Below the pieces are notes generated by a model. That model was not told where the DNA came from and did no database searches. It saw nothing but the letters and a program-made list of their open reading frames with translations. A stretch of 41,769 nt of DNA from JAAYBG01 sp964411675 (lineage in GTDB: Bacteria > Bacillota_I > Bacilli_A > ML615J-28 > CAG-698): the NCBI GenBank assembly GCA_964411675.1, contig CAYPLR010000013.1, forward strand, positions 1 to 41,769. The letters run 5' to 3'. Below are positions 8,005 to 15,079 of this stretch, one piece after another; within the stretch, counting starts at the first letter, position 1, and every line of letters starts with the position of its first letter. A program made the position numbers and the translations under genes.

Positions 8005-9179
8005 TGAAAAGAATAGGAAAAAAATTTTTAATATTATTAGTTTTATTATTATTAGTTTTCACAACAGGATGTTCACAATTAATTAATAATGAAATATATA
8101 ATAAATCATATCAAGTCTCTATTGATATCACTGAATTTGAGGACCTTGTTACAGCGGCAGTTGAAAAAGCTTCTCCAGCGATTATCGGCGTTAGTAATTA
8201 TGAACAAGGGAAACTGGGATTATATGCATTAACTGCCACTGGAAGTGGTGTTATTTATGAGTGTGAAGCAACCTATAATGATGGAGTTACAACAAAAGCA
8301 TGTGATGAAACCATGGATAGTGATCAAGTAATGATGTATACCTATTGGGCTGTTACTAATCGCCATGTAGTTGCTTCAGATGTTGAGAATTATATCAAAG
8401 TGTATTTAGGGGAAGAAGAAGTAAAAGTAAATGCAAGTATGTTGGGATATGATGATAAAGTAGATTTAGCAGTTATTTCCTTTGAACATACAAAATATAT
8501 TCAACCTGCTGAATTTGCTGATTCTAATCAAGTGCAAAGAGGAAATTTTGCGATTGCCATTGGTAATCCAAATGGCTATGAATTTTATGGATCAGCAACA
8601 TTTGGTATTGTTTCTTTCCCAAAAAGATATATGAGTGATGATACAGATGGTGATGGGGTTTCTGATTGGGATTCTGAATATATTCAACATGACGTTGCAA
8701 TCAATCCAGGGAACAGTGGAGGAGCATTAATCAATATTGAAGGAAAAATCATTGGTATTAACACTTTAAAGTTGGTAGCAGAAGATACCGATAATATGGG
8801 ATTTGCTATTCCCAGTAATTTAGTTCAAGAATTAATTCCTATTTTGGAAGAAGGAGAAAAGCCAACAAGACAAACATTAAAAATTAGTGTTTATGATGTA
8901 AAGGTATTGAAGAATCCAGAAGATTATCCTAGTTCTGAAGTTCCCACAATAACAGGGCTTGAAGATATTGCCTTTGGTCTTTATGTGGCGGCTGTTGATC
9001 AAACAGGACCAGCCTATGGCTATTTGCAAGAAGGAGATGTTATTATAAAATTTGAAGGAGTTGAAATCAAAAACACTCAGACATTTCGTTCCATTCTAAA
9101 CAACATCCTAGAGGGAGAAGCCGCAACATTAGAAGTTTATCGTGGTGAAGAAACAATCATTATCATTATTCCTTTCTAA
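8001..9179 (+). CDS. HtrA/DegP-like serine protease, lipoprotein with PDZ domain
   Basis: This 392-residue S1C-family protease probably acts outside the membrane in protein quality control. A basic N-terminus and Leu/Val-rich segment lead to a lipobox-like FTTGC (Cys24). The -3 residue is Thr instead of the usual Leu. The triad is His122 (TNRHVV), Asp155 (VDLAVI) and Ser239 (NPGNSGGA). A PDZ domain occupies about residues 300-392 (EGDVIIKFEGVEI). Between the strand ending GIVSF and the active-site serine there is an Asp-rich insert (D214, D216, D218, D222, D224) resembling a calcium-binding loop. Most HtrA proteins are anchored by a transmembrane helix, so lipid anchoring would be a variation. 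The ribosome binding site GGAGG is inside tatD. ATG 8004 is an equally possible start. Confidence 0.88.
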   Translation: MMKRIGKKFLILLVLLLLVFTTGCSQLINNEIYNKSYQVSIDITEFEDLVTAAVEKASPAIIGVSNYEQGKLGLYALTATGSGVIYECEATYNDGVTTKACDETMDSDQVMMYTYWAVTNRHVVASDVENYIKVYLGEEEVKVNASMLGYDDKVDLAVISFEHTKYIQPAEFADSNQVQRGNFAIAIGNPNGYEFYGSATFGIVSFPKRYMSDDTDGDGVSDWDSEYIQHDVAINPGNSGGALINIEGKIIGINTLKLVAEDTDNMGFAIPSNLVQELIPILEEGEKPTRQTLKISVYDVKVLKNPEDYPSSEVPTITGLEDIAFGLYVAAVDQTGPAYGYLQEGDVIIKFEGVEIKNTQTFRSILNNILEGEAATLEVYRGEETIIIIIPF

Positions 9180-9218
9180 AAAGATTTATTCTTTGGAAAA
9201 AAGCTATCAGCCTTTTCA

Positions 9219-9251
9219 GAGCGTTAACAAAGTTAACGCTCAACTTTTTTT
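9219..9251 (+). terminator. Rho-independent terminator after the HtrA-like gene
   Basis: A perfect 10-bp stem, GAGCGTTAAC (9219-9228) with GTTAACGCTC (9232-9241), has an AAA loop and is followed by seven T (9245-9251). Confidence 0.9.
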
Positions 9252-9320
9252 ATTCTCATAGGATTGTTGGGTAGGGAATTAATCATTATATTTGATGTAT
9301 ATTTAAACGTCAAATGGAGA

Positions 9321-9363
9321 AAATAAAAAACCACCTTTTACTACTTTTCAAAAAAGGTGGTTT
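9321..9363 (-). terminator. Second terminator downstream of the minus-strand orphan gene
   Basis: AAACCACCTTTT (9328-9339) pairs with AAAAGGTGGTTT (9352-9363) around a 12-base loop. Only the minus strand continues into a T-rich run (A-run 9321-9330 on the plus strand). It would back up the nearer hairpin at 9375-9396. Confidence 0.65.
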
Positions 9364-9374
9364 GTGATCAGTCT

Positions 9375-9396
9375 AAAAAGGCTTAAGGCCTTTTTT
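9375..9396. terminator. Bidirectional terminator hairpin
   Basis: AAAAAGGC (9375-9382) pairs with GCCTTTTT (9388-9395) around TTAAG. Both strands show a U-tract after the stem. It overlaps the stop codon of the minus-strand gene, so its main role is probably to end that gene. Confidence 0.7.
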
Positions 9397-9727
9397 ATTT
9401 TGTTGTAATATCTTCATAAATTCTAAGAAGTTGTTCTGATAGGGGAGCCATACAATTGGTTGCATCCCCAAAAGCATAAATGTTTTCTAAATTTGTTTGT
9501 AAGAAATAATTTGTGATTATTTTTTTATCTTGCTTTTCTAGTTTTAAAACTTTACCAATTTCGAGTTGATCAGTAATTAAATAATCAAAATAAATGATTT
9601 CATTTTGAATCTTTAAACTATTTTCATCGATTACTTCCCAATTTTCTTGGATAATCATGGGCGAAAAATTGGTAAACAAAGAAGTATCTATGGGTTGATT
9701 AAGAATAAAGACAATAGATTTGTGCAT
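9395..9727 (-). CDS. Small protein resembling the C-terminal FAD-site segment of thioredoxin reductase
   Basis: The 110-residue product has a divergent first half. Its second half keeps the pattern that closes the FAD site in thioredoxin-reductase-like flavoproteins: KIITN, then LQTNLENIYAFGDATN (IYAFGDA, residues 83-89) and a following helix. The N-terminal FAD GxGxxG, the CxxC redox pair and the NADPH domain are absent, so it cannot be a complete reductase. It has its own consensus promoter, an AGAGG ribosome binding site and two terminators, so it looks like an expressed gene and not debris. It may be a diverged remnant, a subunit or a binding protein. Function unknown. Confidence 0.65.
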   Translation of the reverse strand: MHKSIVFILNQPIDTSLFTNFSPMIIQENWEVIDENSLKIQNEIIYFDYLITDQLEIGKVLKLEKQDKKIITNYFLQTNLENIYAFGDATNCMAPLSEQLLRIYEDITTK

Positions 9728-9753
9728 AAAAGGACCTCTTATTATTTCTATTT

Positions 9754-9782
9754 ATTATAATATAAAAGGTGTTAATGTGCAA
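9754..9782 (-). promoter_or_regulatory. Promoter of the orphan flavoprotein-like gene
   Basis: On the minus strand a -35 TTGCAC (9782-9777) and a perfect -10 TATAAT (9759-9754) are 17 bases apart. The start would be about 20 bases before the ATG. Confidence 0.75.
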
Positions 9783-9831
9783 GTTAAAGAAGGAATGTAT
9801 CATAATTCATAAAAAGTAAACACGAAAAAAA

Positions 9832-9860
9832 TTGAAAAAACATACGAAGTATGCTAAAAT
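9832..9860 (+). promoter_or_regulatory. Promoter of ychF with a palindrome in the spacer
   Basis: TTGAAA (9832-9837) and TAAAAT (9855-9860) are 17 bases apart. The spacer holds the inverted repeat CATAC-GAA-GTATG (9841-9853), where a repressor could sit between RNA polymerase contacts. Confidence 0.6.
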
Positions 9861-9927
9861 AAATTAATATAACAATCATCATTTCATGGAGATTTAATCA
9901 TTAGAAAGGATTAACAGGTGAAAAATT

Positions 9928-11025
9928 ATGGGATTAACAGCGGGTATTATTGGTTTACCAAATGTTGGAAAATCAACGTTATTCAATGCCATTACCAAAG
10001 CCCACGTTTTGAGTGCAAACTATCCTTTTGCAACCATAGAACCAAATGTTGGACTTGTAGAAATAAAGGATGAACGTTTAATAAAAATTGTTGAAATTGT
10101 GAAACCACGTAATGTTGTTTTTGCGTCCGTTTCATTCACTGATATTGCTGGTTTAGTGAAAGGGGCATCGAAAGGCGAGGGTTTGGGTAATCAATTCTTA
10201 TCCTATATTCGGGAAGTTGATGCTATTTGTCAAGTAGTTCGTTGTTTCGACAATCCCGATATTGTTCATGTTACTGGAAAAATTGATCCTATTGATGACA
10301 TAGAAACTGTAAATTTGGAATTGACCTTTGCTGATTTAGAAGTGATTGAAAAAAGGATTCCCAAAATAGAAAAGAAAGCCCAATTAAAAGTAGATGCTGA
10401 TTCAGAGCTAGAATATGGAGCATTGAAAAAAGCAAAAGGTGCATTAGAAAAAGGAATACAATTACGAAATTGTCTATTTTCTGACGAAGAAAAGGTGTTA
10501 CTAAAAGGTTACAATTTCTTAACATTAAAACCCATGATTTATGTTTTAAATGTTGATGAAAATGAAGTAAGTAAAGATAACGAATATGTTAAGAAAGTAA
10601 AAGAATATGCTCAAAAATTTCAAGTCAAAACAGTTGTGATTAGTGCAAAGATTGAAGAAGAAATTTGTGAATTGGATGATGAAGATCGAGCAATGTTCCT
10701 TGAAGAATTAGGAATTACGGAGAGTGGCCTAGATAAATTAGTCAGAGAAACTTACGATTTATTAGGATTAGCAACGTACTTTACAGCTGGTGAAAAAGAA
10801 GCAAAAGCATGGACTTTTAAAAAAGGAATGAAGGCTCCTGAATGTGCAGGAATTATTCATACGGATTTTGAAAAAGGCTTTATTCGAGCGGAGATTATCG
10901 CTTATGATGACTTTATTAAATTTGGAGGCTTACAAAAAGCAAGAGAAGCAGGAAAAATGCGTTCAGAAGGAAAAGAATATCTGTTTAAAGATGGAGATAT
11001 TGCTTTATTTAGATTCAATGTATAG
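9928..11025 (+). CDS. ychF: Ribosome-binding ATPase YchF (OLA1 family)
   Basis: YchF is a conserved P-loop protein that prefers ATP over GTP, binds ribosomes and is linked to stress responses. The 365-residue length is standard. P-loop GLPNVGKST spans residues 9-17, DIAGLVKGASKGEGLGN starts at residue 72, and the G4 equivalent is NVDE instead of NKxD, as expected for this ATP-preferring family. A coiled-coil middle and a C-terminal TGS domain (about 280-363, ending KDGDIALFRFNV) follow. The ribosome binding site AGGTG is 7 bases upstream. cinA starts 9 bases after its stop, suggesting co-transcription. Confidence 0.96.
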   Translation: MGLTAGIIGLPNVGKSTLFNAITKAHVLSANYPFATIEPNVGLVEIKDERLIKIVEIVKPRNVVFASVSFTDIAGLVKGASKGEGLGNQFLSYIREVDAICQVVRCFDNPDIVHVTGKIDPIDDIETVNLELTFADLEVIEKRIPKIEKKAQLKVDADSELEYGALKKAKGALEKGIQLRNCLFSDEEKVLLKGYNFLTLKPMIYVLNVDENEVSKDNEYVKKVKEYAQKFQVKTVVISAKIEEEICELDDEDRAMFLEELGITESGLDKLVRETYDLLGLATYFTAGEKEAKAWTFKKGMKAPECAGIIHTDFEKGFIRAEIIAYDDFIKFGGLQKAREAGKMRSEGKEYLFKDGDIALFRFNV

Positions 11026-11034
11026 AGGAAGTTT

Positions 11035-12252
11035 ATGAAAGCAGTAATTTTAAATGTCGGTGATGAAGTTTTAGAAGGTAAAGTAATCAATACAAATGGT
11101 TCATTCTTGGCTTCCAATCTATGTAAACTAGGAATTAATCCTACTAAAATAATAACCGTTGGAGATGAATATTTTCATTTACAAGCAGAAATTAAGGAAT
11201 TTCTTGCTAGTGAGAATGAACTCTTGATAACAACAGGAGGTTTGGGACCCACGCATGATGATTTCACGAAAGAAGTTTTGTTTGCTACATTAGGACTTGA
11301 AATGGTGATTAATGAACAAGCAAAATCCTTATTGACAGAATATTTTGGGTTAGAATACGCTCAATGTAATTTGAAGCAAGCTTATTTTCCTAAAGAAACT
11401 ATCATCATTCCAAATCGCTTAGGTACTGCAGATGGGTGTATTATAGAGAAGAATGGGAAAATATTCATTGTTTTAGTGGGGCCTCCCTTTGAAATGAATC
11501 CCATGGTTATGGATACTGTGATTCCTTATTTGCAGACAAAAACAACCAATAATTTTTTAATAAAAGAGTATATCGTAATGGGATTAGGAGAATCAGTGAT
11601 CGAAGATCGATTACAATCCCTTTATCAAATGTATCCTTTGGTAAAAATTGCTCCTTATGCTAGTTTGGGAAAGATTAGATTTCAGTTAACAGCGGATAAA
11701 GCTCACCAAGAAGAGTTTTTGTCGGCTTGTACATCCTTTACAACTCTTCTTGATAACAATATTATTAGTAGTGAAAATGAAGAAATTGAAGAAAAAGTCG
11801 TTCAAGAATTAAGAAGAAACCAATGGAAAATTAGTATGAGCGAGAGTTGTACGGGAGGAATGCTGGCATCTAAAATTGTTAATGTCAGTGGTGCTAGTGA
11901 AGTCTTTTCAGAAGGATTTATTACCTATAGTAACCAAGCAAAAAGTAAATATTTAAAGGTATCTGAATTAACACTAGAAAAATTTGGTGCAGTTAGTGAA
12001 GAAACGGTTAGGGAAATGGTACTTGGGTTATATGATCTAACCAATAGTGAAGTTTGTGTGGCTGTGAGTGGTATTGCAGGGCCAACTGGAGGTACCCTAA
12101 TAAAACCCGTTGGGCTTGTATACTATGCAATTAAAATAAAAGATGATATTATCATTACTCATTCTATTTTTAAAGGCGGTAGAGAACAGATAAGAATTCG
12201 CGCTTGTTTACAAATTTTATTTGATATCTATCAAAAAATTAAGGCTTTTTAG
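11035..12252 (+). CDS. cinA: CinA-family protein (MoCF domain plus nicotinamide-nucleotide amidase domain)
   Basis: Residues 1-170 form a molybdopterin-binding-fold (COG1058) domain with TTGGLGPTHDD (66-76). Residues about 250-400 form the CinA C-terminal domain with SESCTGG (269-275) and SGIAGPTGG (345-353). This C-terminal domain deamidates nicotinamide mononucleotide (PncC activity) for NAD salvage, and the N-terminal domain can act as an ADP-ribose pyrophosphatase. The 405-residue two-domain form is usual in Bacillota, where cinA is often near recA. Here it follows ychF. The ribosome binding site is AGAGG. The transcript terminator overlaps its stop codon. Confidence 0.95.
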   Translation: MKAVILNVGDEVLEGKVINTNGSFLASNLCKLGINPTKIITVGDEYFHLQAEIKEFLASENELLITTGGLGPTHDDFTKEVLFATLGLEMVINEQAKSLLTEYFGLEYAQCNLKQAYFPKETIIIPNRLGTADGCIIEKNGKIFIVLVGPPFEMNPMVMDTVIPYLQTKTTNNFLIKEYIVMGLGESVIEDRLQSLYQMYPLVKIAPYASLGKIRFQLTADKAHQEEFLSACTSFTTLLDNNIISSENEEIEEKVVQELRRNQWKISMSESCTGGMLASKIVNVSGASEVFSEGFITYSNQAKSKYLKVSELTLEKFGAVSEETVREMVLGLYDLTNSEVCVAVSGIAGPTGGTLIKPVGLVYYAIKIKDDIIITHSIFKGGREQIRIRACLQILFDIYQKIKAF

Positions 12253-12261
12253 CCTTTTTTT
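12241..12261 (+). terminator. Rho-independent terminator overlapping the cinA stop codon
   Basis: AAGGCT (12241-12246) pairs with AGCCTT (12251-12256) around TTTT, followed by a T-run to 12261. The TAG stop (12250-12252) lies inside the hairpin. Confidence 0.8.
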
Positions 12262-12294
12262 GTCATTTTTCTTTAAAAAAGGACTATGTAAATA

Positions 12295-12323
12295 TTTATA
12301 TTTAGAAGAAAATATGTTATAAT
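12295..12323 (+). promoter_or_regulatory. Promoter of ftsY-ylxM-ffh
   Basis: A perfect TATAAT (12318-12323) with an extended TGT is preceded at 17 bases by a weak -35, TTTATA. Confidence 0.65.
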
Positions 12324-12370
12324 AAAATATAGTTTTATTAGAAATAAAAATCAGGAGTAAGGAGAATTAA

Positions 12371-13345
12371 ATGGGTTTTTTTGATATCTTTAAAAACAAA
12401 CAAAAAGCAAAAGAAGCTGAAAAATATCGTATCGGTATGGAAAAAGCCCGTAAAGGTGTTTTTTCGAAACTAAAGAATCTCTTTTCTAACTATAATGAAA
12501 TTACCGAAGAGTTATTTGATGAATTAGAAGAAATTTTTGTCATGGCTGATATTGGTGTAGAAACAGTTGTGAAGTTTATCGATGAGTTAAAAGCAGACAA
12601 CCGTGTTAAAGGTCTTTCTAGTGCTAAAGAATTACAACCAATTATTATTGATAAAATGTTTGATATCTATTTGAAGGGTGAAATCGTTAATTCCAATTTG
12701 CGTTATCAACCCGATGGATTATCAGTTTATTTATTTGTGGGTGTCAATGGTGTTGGTAAAACAACAACCATCGCTAAGGTTGCTTATAAATTGAAGAAGG
12801 AAGGTAAAAAAGTACTCATTGCTGCAGGAGATACTTTTCGTGCTGGTGCCATTGAACAATTACAAATTTGGGGTGAAAGAGTAGGCTGTCCTGTAGTCAC
12901 AAAGGCGGAAGGTAGTGACCCTTCTAGTGTTATTTTTGAAGCAATCATGCTTGCGAAAAAAGAGAAATATGACGTTTTATTATGTGATACCGCAGGAAGA
13001 CTTCAAACTAAAACAAATTTAATGAAAGAATTAGAGAAAATAAAGAAAGTAATTGCTCGTGAAGTACCTAGTGCACCTCATGATACATTGTTGGTAATCG
13101 ATGCCACAACAGGGCAAAACGGATTGATTCAAGCAGAAGCTTTTATTGAAGCAACTGAGGTTAGTGGTGTGGTATTGACAAAATTAGATGGCACAGCAAA
13201 AGGTGGAATTGTTCTTGCCGTTCGAGATAAATATAATATTCCCATTAAATTTGTTTGTTTAGGTGAAAAACTAACAGATATAGAGTATTTTGATTTAGAA
13301 AAATATATATATGGATTGTTCGCAGAAATGATTGATGAGGAGTAA
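12371..13345 (+). CDS. ftsY: Signal recognition particle receptor FtsY
   Basis: FtsY docks SRP-bound ribosomes at the membrane through a GTP-dependent heterodimer with Ffh. The 324-residue protein has a short N-terminus without the long acidic domain of E. coli FtsY, as in many low-GC species. After the helical N domain the G motifs are GVNGVGKTT (124-132), DTFRAGA (154-160), DTAGR (206-210) and TKLDG (270-274). GAGTAAGGAG precedes the ATG. ylxM starts 2 bases after its stop, forming the SRP cluster ftsY-ylxM-ffh. Confidence 0.97.
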   Translation: MGFFDIFKNKQKAKEAEKYRIGMEKARKGVFSKLKNLFSNYNEITEELFDELEEIFVMADIGVETVVKFIDELKADNRVKGLSSAKELQPIIIDKMFDIYLKGEIVNSNLRYQPDGLSVYLFVGVNGVGKTTTIAKVAYKLKKEGKKVLIAAGDTFRAGAIEQLQIWGERVGCPVVTKAEGSDPSSVIFEAIMLAKKEKYDVLLCDTAGRLQTKTNLMKELEKIKKVIAREVPSAPHDTLLVIDATTGQNGLIQAEAFIEATEVSGVVLTKLDGTAKGGIVLAVRDKYNIPIKFVCLGEKLTDIEYFDLEKYIYGLFAEMIDEE

Positions 13346-13347
13346 CT

Positions 13348-13668
13348 ATGGATATTCTTACTAAGAAAGAGCATTATATTAATTTATTTGATTTTTATGG
13401 TGATTTATTAACAGAGAAACAGCAACAATATTTTAAAGACTATTATTTCGATGATGCTTCACTTTCCGAAATTGCTGCAGTATATGGGATTAGTCGTAAT
13501 GCTATTTTTGATCAATTACAAAAAATATACACAATATTAGAAGAGTATGAAGCAAAACTGGGATTATATAAGAAATTCCAACAATATGCTGCCATCTTTG
13601 AAGAATATAAAGACAGTAATAATCCTGAAGTAATTGCCATAATTAAAAAAATGAAAAATATAGAATAG
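13348..13668 (+). CDS. ylxM: SRP-associated helix-turn-helix protein YlxM (UPF0122)
   Basis: This 106-residue protein has a sigma-70 region 4-like helix-turn-helix (residues about 28-60, LTEKQQQYFKDYYFDDASLS then EIAAVYGISRNAIFDQL). In streptococci YlxM binds SRP components and modulates Ffh GTPase activity. The position between ftsY and ffh is characteristic. It begins 2 bases after ftsY with GAGGAG inside the ftsY end. The C-terminal third is a predicted charged helix. Confidence 0.93.
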   Translation: MDILTKKEHYINLFDFYGDLLTEKQQQYFKDYYFDDASLSEIAAVYGISRNAIFDQLQKIYTILEEYEAKLGLYKKFQQYAAIFEEYKDSNNPEVIAIIKKMKNIE

Positions 13669-13676
13669 GTGATGAA

Positions 13677-15077
13677 ATGCCATTTGAGAATTTATCCGAA
13701 AGGATACAAATGTCCTTACGTCATATAACAGGACGTGGGAAATTAAACGAAAACGACATCGAAGAGATGATGAAGGAAGTTCGTCTTTCTTTATTAGAAG
13801 CCGATGTTAATTATAAAGTTGTTAAAAAATTTACCAATGATGTAAAAGAAAAAGCTCTTGGAGAAAAGATTATGAAATCATTAACTCCTGGAGAACAAGT
13901 TGTGAAGGTTGTTCATGAAGAATTAAAAGCTTTAATGGGAGAAGAAGCTGTTCCAGTGAAGTATCGTGCGAATGGACCCTCTATATTTATGCTTGTTGGT
14001 CTTCAAGGCGCGGGTAAAACAACCCATTGTGGTAAATTGGCTAGTTATTTGCGAAATAAGGATAATAAGAAACCGTTACTAATTGCCGCCGATATCTATC
14101 GACCAGCCGCTATTAATCAATTAGTGACGATTGGGAAACAATTAGGAATTGATGTTTATGAAAAAGGAACAACAACAAAAGTAGTGGATATTGTTACCAG
14201 TGGAATTGAGTTTGCCAAGACAAAAGGATATGATTTAGTCATTATTGATACAGCAGGACGTCTTCACATTGATGATCATTTAATGACGGAATTAGAAGAT
14301 ATTTCAAAAATCGCTCATCCTGATGAAGTGATGCTAACGATTGATGCAATGATGGGACAAGATGCCATTAATGTGATAACTACTTTCCATGAAAGGTTGT
14401 CATTAACGGGATGTATTCTAACAAAACTAGATGGAGATACCCGTGGTGGTGCTGCTTTATCAATTCGATATCTAACTAATGTTCCAATTAAGTTTATGGG
14501 TCTTGGAGAAAAACTTGACCAACTTGAGGTATTTCATCCAGATCGAATGGCAGGAAGAATTTTGGGAATGGGTGACGTTGTTTCTCTTATTGAAAAAGCA
14601 ACAGATACTGTCAACGAAGAAGAAGCAATGAAAATTGCTGAGAGAATGCAAAAAGGTGTTTTCGATTATAACGATTTTGTAAAACAAATAAAATGGATTA
14701 AAAGAATTGGTTCTTTAAAAGGAATCTTGGGACTACTTCCTGGTGTTGGGAAACAAATAAAAAATATGGAAATCGATGATAAACAGCTACTATATATTGA
14801 AGCAATCGTATCCTCTATGACTTTAGAAGAACGCCAACATCCAGAGTTATTAGCACGCAGTTCTACTCGTCGTGAACGAATAGCAAAAGGCGCAGGTCGC
14901 CCCTATCCTGAAGTAAATGCTCTTACAAAGAGATTCGAGGATATGAAACGACAAATGCAAATGCTATCGAATATGAATAGTGATCAATTAGCAACTCAAC
15001 AAAAAAAGGGATTTCCCCAACCACAAATAAAACAAAAGAAGGGAAAAGGAAAAGGAAGAGGTAATTTCCGTTTCTAA
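13677..15077 (+). CDS. ffh: Signal recognition particle protein Ffh (SRP54)
   Basis: Ffh binds 4.5S/6S RNA and signal sequences and pairs with FtsY. The 466-residue protein has the N domain, the G domain with GLQGAGKTT (108-116), DIYRPAA, DTAGR and TKLDGD, then the methionine-rich M domain (about 325-435) for signal peptides and RNA. The C-terminus ends in a basic Gly/Lys-rich tail (KKGKGKGRGNFRF). It begins 8 bases after ylxM with GGTGATG spacing and is followed 2 bases later by an unknown gene. No SRP RNA gene is visible nearby. Confidence 0.97.
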   Translation: MPFENLSERIQMSLRHITGRGKLNENDIEEMMKEVRLSLLEADVNYKVVKKFTNDVKEKALGEKIMKSLTPGEQVVKVVHEELKALMGEEAVPVKYRANGPSIFMLVGLQGAGKTTHCGKLASYLRNKDNKKPLLIAADIYRPAAINQLVTIGKQLGIDVYEKGTTTKVVDIVTSGIEFAKTKGYDLVIIDTAGRLHIDDHLMTELEDISKIAHPDEVMLTIDAMMGQDAINVITTFHERLSLTGCILTKLDGDTRGGAALSIRYLTNVPIKFMGLGEKLDQLEVFHPDRMAGRILGMGDVVSLIEKATDTVNEEEAMKIAERMQKGVFDYNDFVKQIKWIKRIGSLKGILGLLPGVGKQIKNMEIDDKQLLYIEAIVSSMTLEERQHPELLARSSTRRERIAKGAGRPYPEVNALTKRFEDMKRQMQMLSNMNSDQLATQQKKGFPQPQIKQKKGKGKGRGNFRF

Positions 15078-15079
15078 AT

